From: JAEELC01 sp963605425
GTDB taxonomy: Bacteria; Bacillota_I; Bacilli_A; Acholeplasmatales; Anaeroplasmataceae
Reading direction: 5' to 3'
Assembly (NCBI GenBank): GCA_963605425.1
Contig: CAVCUQ010000054.1
Coordinates: 1 to 7,995 of the forward strand
Length of the DNA: 7,995 nucleotides
Below, piece after piece: positions 5,742 to 7,995 of this stretch. Within the stretch, counting starts at the first letter, position 1. Each line of letters starts with the position of its first letter. The notes beneath the pieces were generated by a model, which was not told the DNA's origin, ran no database searches, and saw only the letters and a list, made by a program, of their open reading frames with translations. Position numbers and translations under genes: made by a program.

Positions 5742-6138
5742 TCAAATTTGCTTACAGGTATTAAAGCTTGTATTAAGGGAAAGAACGTTCTCTATATTAC
5801 TGTACCAAATCTAAAAACAGAATTAAAGGAATCTATGACATTAAATCAATTAACAGCCTATAAGAAAAAATTCATCAATTATGACTTAGTTATTCTTGAT
5901 GAATTAGGTTATATAACTTTTGATAAACAAGGTAGTAAGCTATTATTCAACTTGTTATCATTGAGAAATGATACTAAGTCAATAATCATAACAACTAATC
6001 TATCATTTAATCGGTGGCAAGAAATATTTAATGATCCAGTTCTTACCTCAGCTATGGTTGATAGATTAACCTGCCGAGCTCACGTTATTAGCATCAAAAG
6101 AGAATCTTAAAGAAACCAAGGAATGGTTAAGTAAATAA
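5742..6138 (+). pseudogene. istB: istB remnant, IS21-family transposition ATPase, N-terminally truncated
   Basis: IstB is the AAA+ ATP-binding helper that directs IS21-type transposition. The remaining frame (5748-6110) covers LLTGIKACIKGKNVLYITVP, the Walker B motif LVILDELGY, the sensor strand SIIITTNLSF, and W-x2-IF-x-D...AMVDRL near the end. Walker A and everything before it are missing: TAG at 5724-5726 blocks the frame, and the codons before TTG at 5748 only vaguely resemble the expected GKTHL stretch. At about 6105-6115 a small deletion shifts the frame. After it, KETKEWLSK and TAA at 6136-6138 restore the usual IstB C-terminus. Family proteins are about 240-250 residues, so roughly half remains. 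No istA is present. It is a dead gene. Confidence 0.85.
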
Positions 6139-6193
6139 AGACTTTACCTGGGTCAGTTTTGAATTACGACAGTGGGTCAATTATCTATTGACA
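5742..6193 (+). mobile_element. IS21-family relic: 3' half with right terminus
   Basis: Right of the istB relic, TGGGTCA repeats at 6149-6155 and 6173-6179 with AT-rich spacers, and TTGACA ends at 6193. Read from outside this gives TGTCAATAG as terminal bases, matching the TG...CA termini and repeated subterminal sites of IS21 elements. No matching left terminus or istA gene is seen, so the left half was deleted. The left limit given is only where istB similarity begins. Confidence 0.75.
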
Positions 6194-6254
6194 TAAGCAG
6201 CTTGTTTTAATAAAGTAATATAAATTATGTTAAATTTAAATATTTGAACTAATA

Positions 6255-6292
6255 CTTCGAAATTTAAAAAATTGCAATTTTCGAAGGTTTTT
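6255..6292 (+). terminator. Hairpin terminator, rightward
   Basis: CTTCGAAA (6255-6262) and TTTTCGAAG (6278-6286) pair as a hairpin with an AT-rich loop that can be extended, followed by GTTTTTG. It lies just outside the IS21 terminus and would stop rightward transcription coming from the relic. Confidence 0.5.
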
Positions 6293-6321
6293 GTCTTGGA
6301 TTAAATTTTTAGGAGAATAAC

Positions 6322-6350
6322 AAAAAAGATGATGAAAACTCATCATCTTT
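6322..6350 (-). terminator. Leftward terminator of the lipoprotein gene
   Basis: AAAGATGATGA (6325-6335) and TCATCATCTTT (6340-6350) form a perfect 11-bp stem around the loop AAAC. Read leftward, the stem ends in six T (6322-6327). It lies about 120 bp past the lipoprotein stop. Between that stop and this hairpin (6351-6471) I see no gene. Confidence 0.8.
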
Positions 6351-6471
6351 CCTTGAATATTAAGATTATTAAATTTAAATATTACTGTCAGCTTTTAGTC
6401 GTTGACATTTGAACCAGTTTATTATTTATCGAACAATAATTTTTTATTAATAAGCGGTTTAATTTATACGA

Positions 6472-7200
6472 CTATAAACTTGAAGGAGTATAAATTGGAG
6501 TAAAATCAAATTCAGTAGATGTTAATTCTTGAGAATAGCTTAAATTAAACGAAATTAATTTAGTTGATTTTGTATCTGATTTAATCATAATTTTAATATC
6601 CTTAATTTCAGAAGAAACACCTAAAAATTCTTTTATATCCTGTTTATCAACAGAAAAAGATAATTCTTTATATTTACCAACCTTTTCTAATTTAAAATTT
6701 TCAAAATATTCACTATTATCGATTAAATAAAAATCACTAATTAAGCATTGAGCAAAATCTTCTAAAGTTATATCAGATTTCTTTCCGTCACAAATTAGTT
6801 TACCATCATCATACGTTACAGTTTTACTAATTATAATATATTGTTCATCAGTAAAATCACTATTTAAAGTTTTCTTATCTTCAGTCCTTTGACCCTTAGT
6901 ACGATTACTATTCAGTTTTACACTGACTGAAAAGGAATTTGTTACTATAGTATCTAAAGTTTGCGTATTTTTATATTCATACCCATATGTATTGTTAATA
7001 TTATAATTATCAACTAATAATAATATTTTTTCATAATCTTCTGGTAAGTCATTAGTGTGACTTAAATCTGATTCAGTTTCATCTTGTTTAGAACCTGAGG
7101 TACTTTTGTTGGTATTTGGTAATATATTACAAGAAGTTTCTAAAAGTACGATTATAGACATAAGTACTAACAAAATAAAATTATGCTTTAATTTTTTCAT
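6472..7200 (-). CDS. Putative secreted lipoprotein, unknown function
   Basis: From the ATG at 7198-7200 this is a 242-residue protein. A positive n-region (MKKLKHN) and a hydrophobic stretch (FILLVLMSIIVLL) lead to ETSC. Cysteine 24 would be the lipidated residue, although glutamate at -3 departs from the usual L-x-x-C box. A Ser/Thr/Asn/Asp-rich linker (NTNKSTSGSKQDETESDLSH) follows, then a mixed alpha/beta domain without a family I recognise. The ATG is preferred over a GTG nine bases upstream (7207-7209, a 245-residue form), because the GGGGCGGTGA stretch gives it sensible spacing while the GTG lies against the purine run. It begins 16 bases after the stop of the repeat-protein gene, with its ribosome binding site beginning at that stop, so the two are likely co-transcribed and displayed on the same cell surface. 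Confidence 0.7.
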   Translation of the reverse strand: MKKLKHNFILLVLMSIIVLLETSCNILPNTNKSTSGSKQDETESDLSHTNDLPEDYEKILLLVDNYNINNTYGYEYKNTQTLDTIVTNSFSVSVKLNSNRTKGQRTEDKKTLNSDFTDEQYIIISKTVTYDDGKLICDGKKSDITLEDFAQCLISDFYLIDNSEYFENFKLEKVGKYKELSFSVDKQDIKEFLGVSSEIKDIKIMIKSDTKSTKLISFNLSYSQELTSTEFDFTPIYTPSSL

Positions 7201-7216
7201 TATATTCACCGCCCCT

Positions 7217-7995
7217 TTAAAATTTCTTAAATTTAATTACAAAAGCACAAAGAGCTAACAGATTAACTTCGTTAATTAAATCTAATACTAGAACAAAGTA
7301 ATCTTCATTTAATTGTTCAGCCGCTTCATATTCTTTGTTTATATTAGAAACATATTTTTCATATTCAGATACTAATTTATTAAATTTATCATTGATCATA
7401 TTTTGTCTTTGTTTTGATAATTGACTAATTTCATTTTTAATTTTTATAATTTTATTATATGTAGATAAATCTACATTTTGAATTTCATCAATTTCAGAAA
7501 CAATAATTTCATAACCTGCCTTATATGTTGCAGTATAAGTTGCATCTGAAATTACTATACTGATTTCTTTGTCCCAACAATTAAATACATAATAATCTAA
7601 TTCATCCGAAGGTTTTACCGGAGTTTCAGGTTCTACAACAGTATCACCATAATGATATGTCTTTGTGCTTAATTCTGTTCCATCGTAGTTTACAAACTTT
7701 ACAGTATATTCGATGTATTTAGCAGTATAGGTTGCAGTATATGTTACATCTTTAGAAACAGTTGTAACATTTTTATTCCAAGCTTTAAACTCATAACTAT
7801 AAGTATTATCACTTGGTTTTACAGGAGTTTCAGGTTCTACAACAATATCACCATAATGATACGTCTTAGAACTTAATTCTGTTCCTTCATAGTTTACAAA
7901 CTTGATAGTGTAATCAATATATGTTGCAGTATAGGTTGCTGTATAAGTTACATCTCCACTTACTGTAGTAACTTCTCTATCCCAGCCTTTAAACT
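7217..7995 (-). CDS. Surface protein with InlB-type B-repeats, C-terminal end (runs off the window)
   Basis: The frame is open from the window edge to TAA at 7217-7219, 259 codons, and its start lies outside. It begins inside a repeat (FKGWDREVTTVSGDVTYTATY) and then has two further 68-residue units of the pattern YT-[IV]-KFVNY-x-GTEL...TYHYGD...EPETPVKPSD...W...DVTYTATY. These beta-rich units match InlB B-repeat/Flg_new (PF09479)-like domains of large surface adhesins. The last unit has diverged (CWDKEISIVISDATYTATYKAGYE). Residues after it are charged and helical (STYNKIIKIKNEISQLSKQR, then KLVSEYEKYVSNINKEYEAA), probably a coiled coil. The end, LINEVNLLALCAFVIKFKKF, looks like a weak C-terminal membrane anchor with a basic tail; no LPxTG motif is seen. 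It is co-directional with the lipoprotein gene downstream. An internal ATG at 7397-7399 opens a 60-codon frame that is only the tail of this gene. Confidence 0.75.
   Translation of the reverse strand, partial: FKGWDREVTTVSGDVTYTATYTATYIDYTIKFVNYEGTELSSKTYHYGDIVVEPETPVKPSDNTYSYEFKAWNKNVTTVSKDVTYTATYTAKYIEYTVKFVNYDGTELSTKTYHYGDTVVEPETPVKPSDELDYYVFNCWDKEISIVISDATYTATYKAGYEIIVSEIDEIQNVDLSTYNKIIKIKNEISQLSKQRQNMINDKFNKLVSEYEKYVSNINKEYEAAEQLNEDYFVLVLDLINEVNLLALCAFVIKFKKF
7505..7995 (-). repeat. Tandem 204-nt coding repeats
   Basis: Matching codons recur exactly 204 nt apart. The tyrosine that begins YT-[IV]-KFVNY is at 7910-7912 and 7706-7708. The tryptophan of F-K/N-x-W is at 7982-7984, 7778-7780 and 7574-7576. 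Units span 7709-7912 and 7505-7708, with a partial unit from 7913 to the window edge. The segment TTTCAGGTTCTACAACA is nearly identical in both full units. Recent duplication or recombination among units is likely. Confidence 0.85.

Noticed and set aside
6228..6383. Direct repeat TTAAATTTAAATATT at 6230-6244 and 6369-6383 as an insertion target duplication
   Set aside because: It is a 15-base, all-AT sequence in very AT-rich DNA, and the segment between holds only two hairpins, so chance is likely.
7217..7399. Separate 60-residue gene starting at the ATG at 7397-7399
   Set aside because: The same frame is open upstream all the way to the window edge through clear repeat domains, so it is the tail of the larger protein.

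Overview
The window is very AT-rich and carries Gram-positive-type signals: AGGAGG-like ribosome binding sites, TTGAAT/TATAAT promoters, and hairpin-plus-T-run terminators. Intact genes end in TAA or TAG, and no open frame reads through TGA although tryptophan (TGG) is frequent, so the standard code applies. The gene families fit a low-GC Firmicutes or Acholeplasma/Izemoplasma-like bacterium: a cytoplasmic GH43 glycosidase, DUF4143 ATPases, an IS21 relic and a surface protein with InlB-type B-repeats. The exact lineage cannot be fixed from this window.

Left part (1-3645) is a compact sugar-use locus. A leftward operon encodes a seven-segment membrane protein of the YwaF/TMEM164 type followed by a GH43 (subfamily 12-like) xylosidase/arabinofuranosidase, with an 11-bp overlap. 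It faces a rightward xylose-isomerase-like TIM-barrel gene. The 73-bp gap between them holds a leftward promoter, a likely rightward extended -10 promoter and a perfect 9-bp inverted repeat that overlaps or abuts both. This suggests one regulator for the whole cluster. The likely job is intracellular cleavage of imported pentose oligosaccharides and isomerisation of a released sugar.

Middle part (3646-6193) is decaying DNA. It holds a leftward DUF4143/AAA_14 ATPase gene split into an N-terminal piece with the Walker A loop and a long C-terminal piece. About 200 bp with two strong hairpins lies where the Walker B region should be. A second, heavily eroded N-terminal copy of the same gene family lies at 3820-3971. 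A 26-nt motif containing GGTAA-N2-TTACC occurs three times in the same orientation. Next to this is the 3' half of an IS21 element: an istB lacking its Walker A end, plus a recognisable right terminus.

Right part (6194-7995) has two leftward genes. The upstream one runs off the window and is a cell-surface protein with exact 204-nt (68-residue) repeats and a coiled, weakly hydrophobic C-terminus. A small putative lipoprotein gene starts 16 nt after its stop. A perfect 11-bp hairpin terminator ends this unit.

I see no CRISPR array, RNA gene or clear defence system. The most interesting items are the shared operator in the sugar locus, the pairing of a YwaF/TMEM164-like protein with a glycosidase, and the repeated flanking motif of the DUF4143 ATPase copies.
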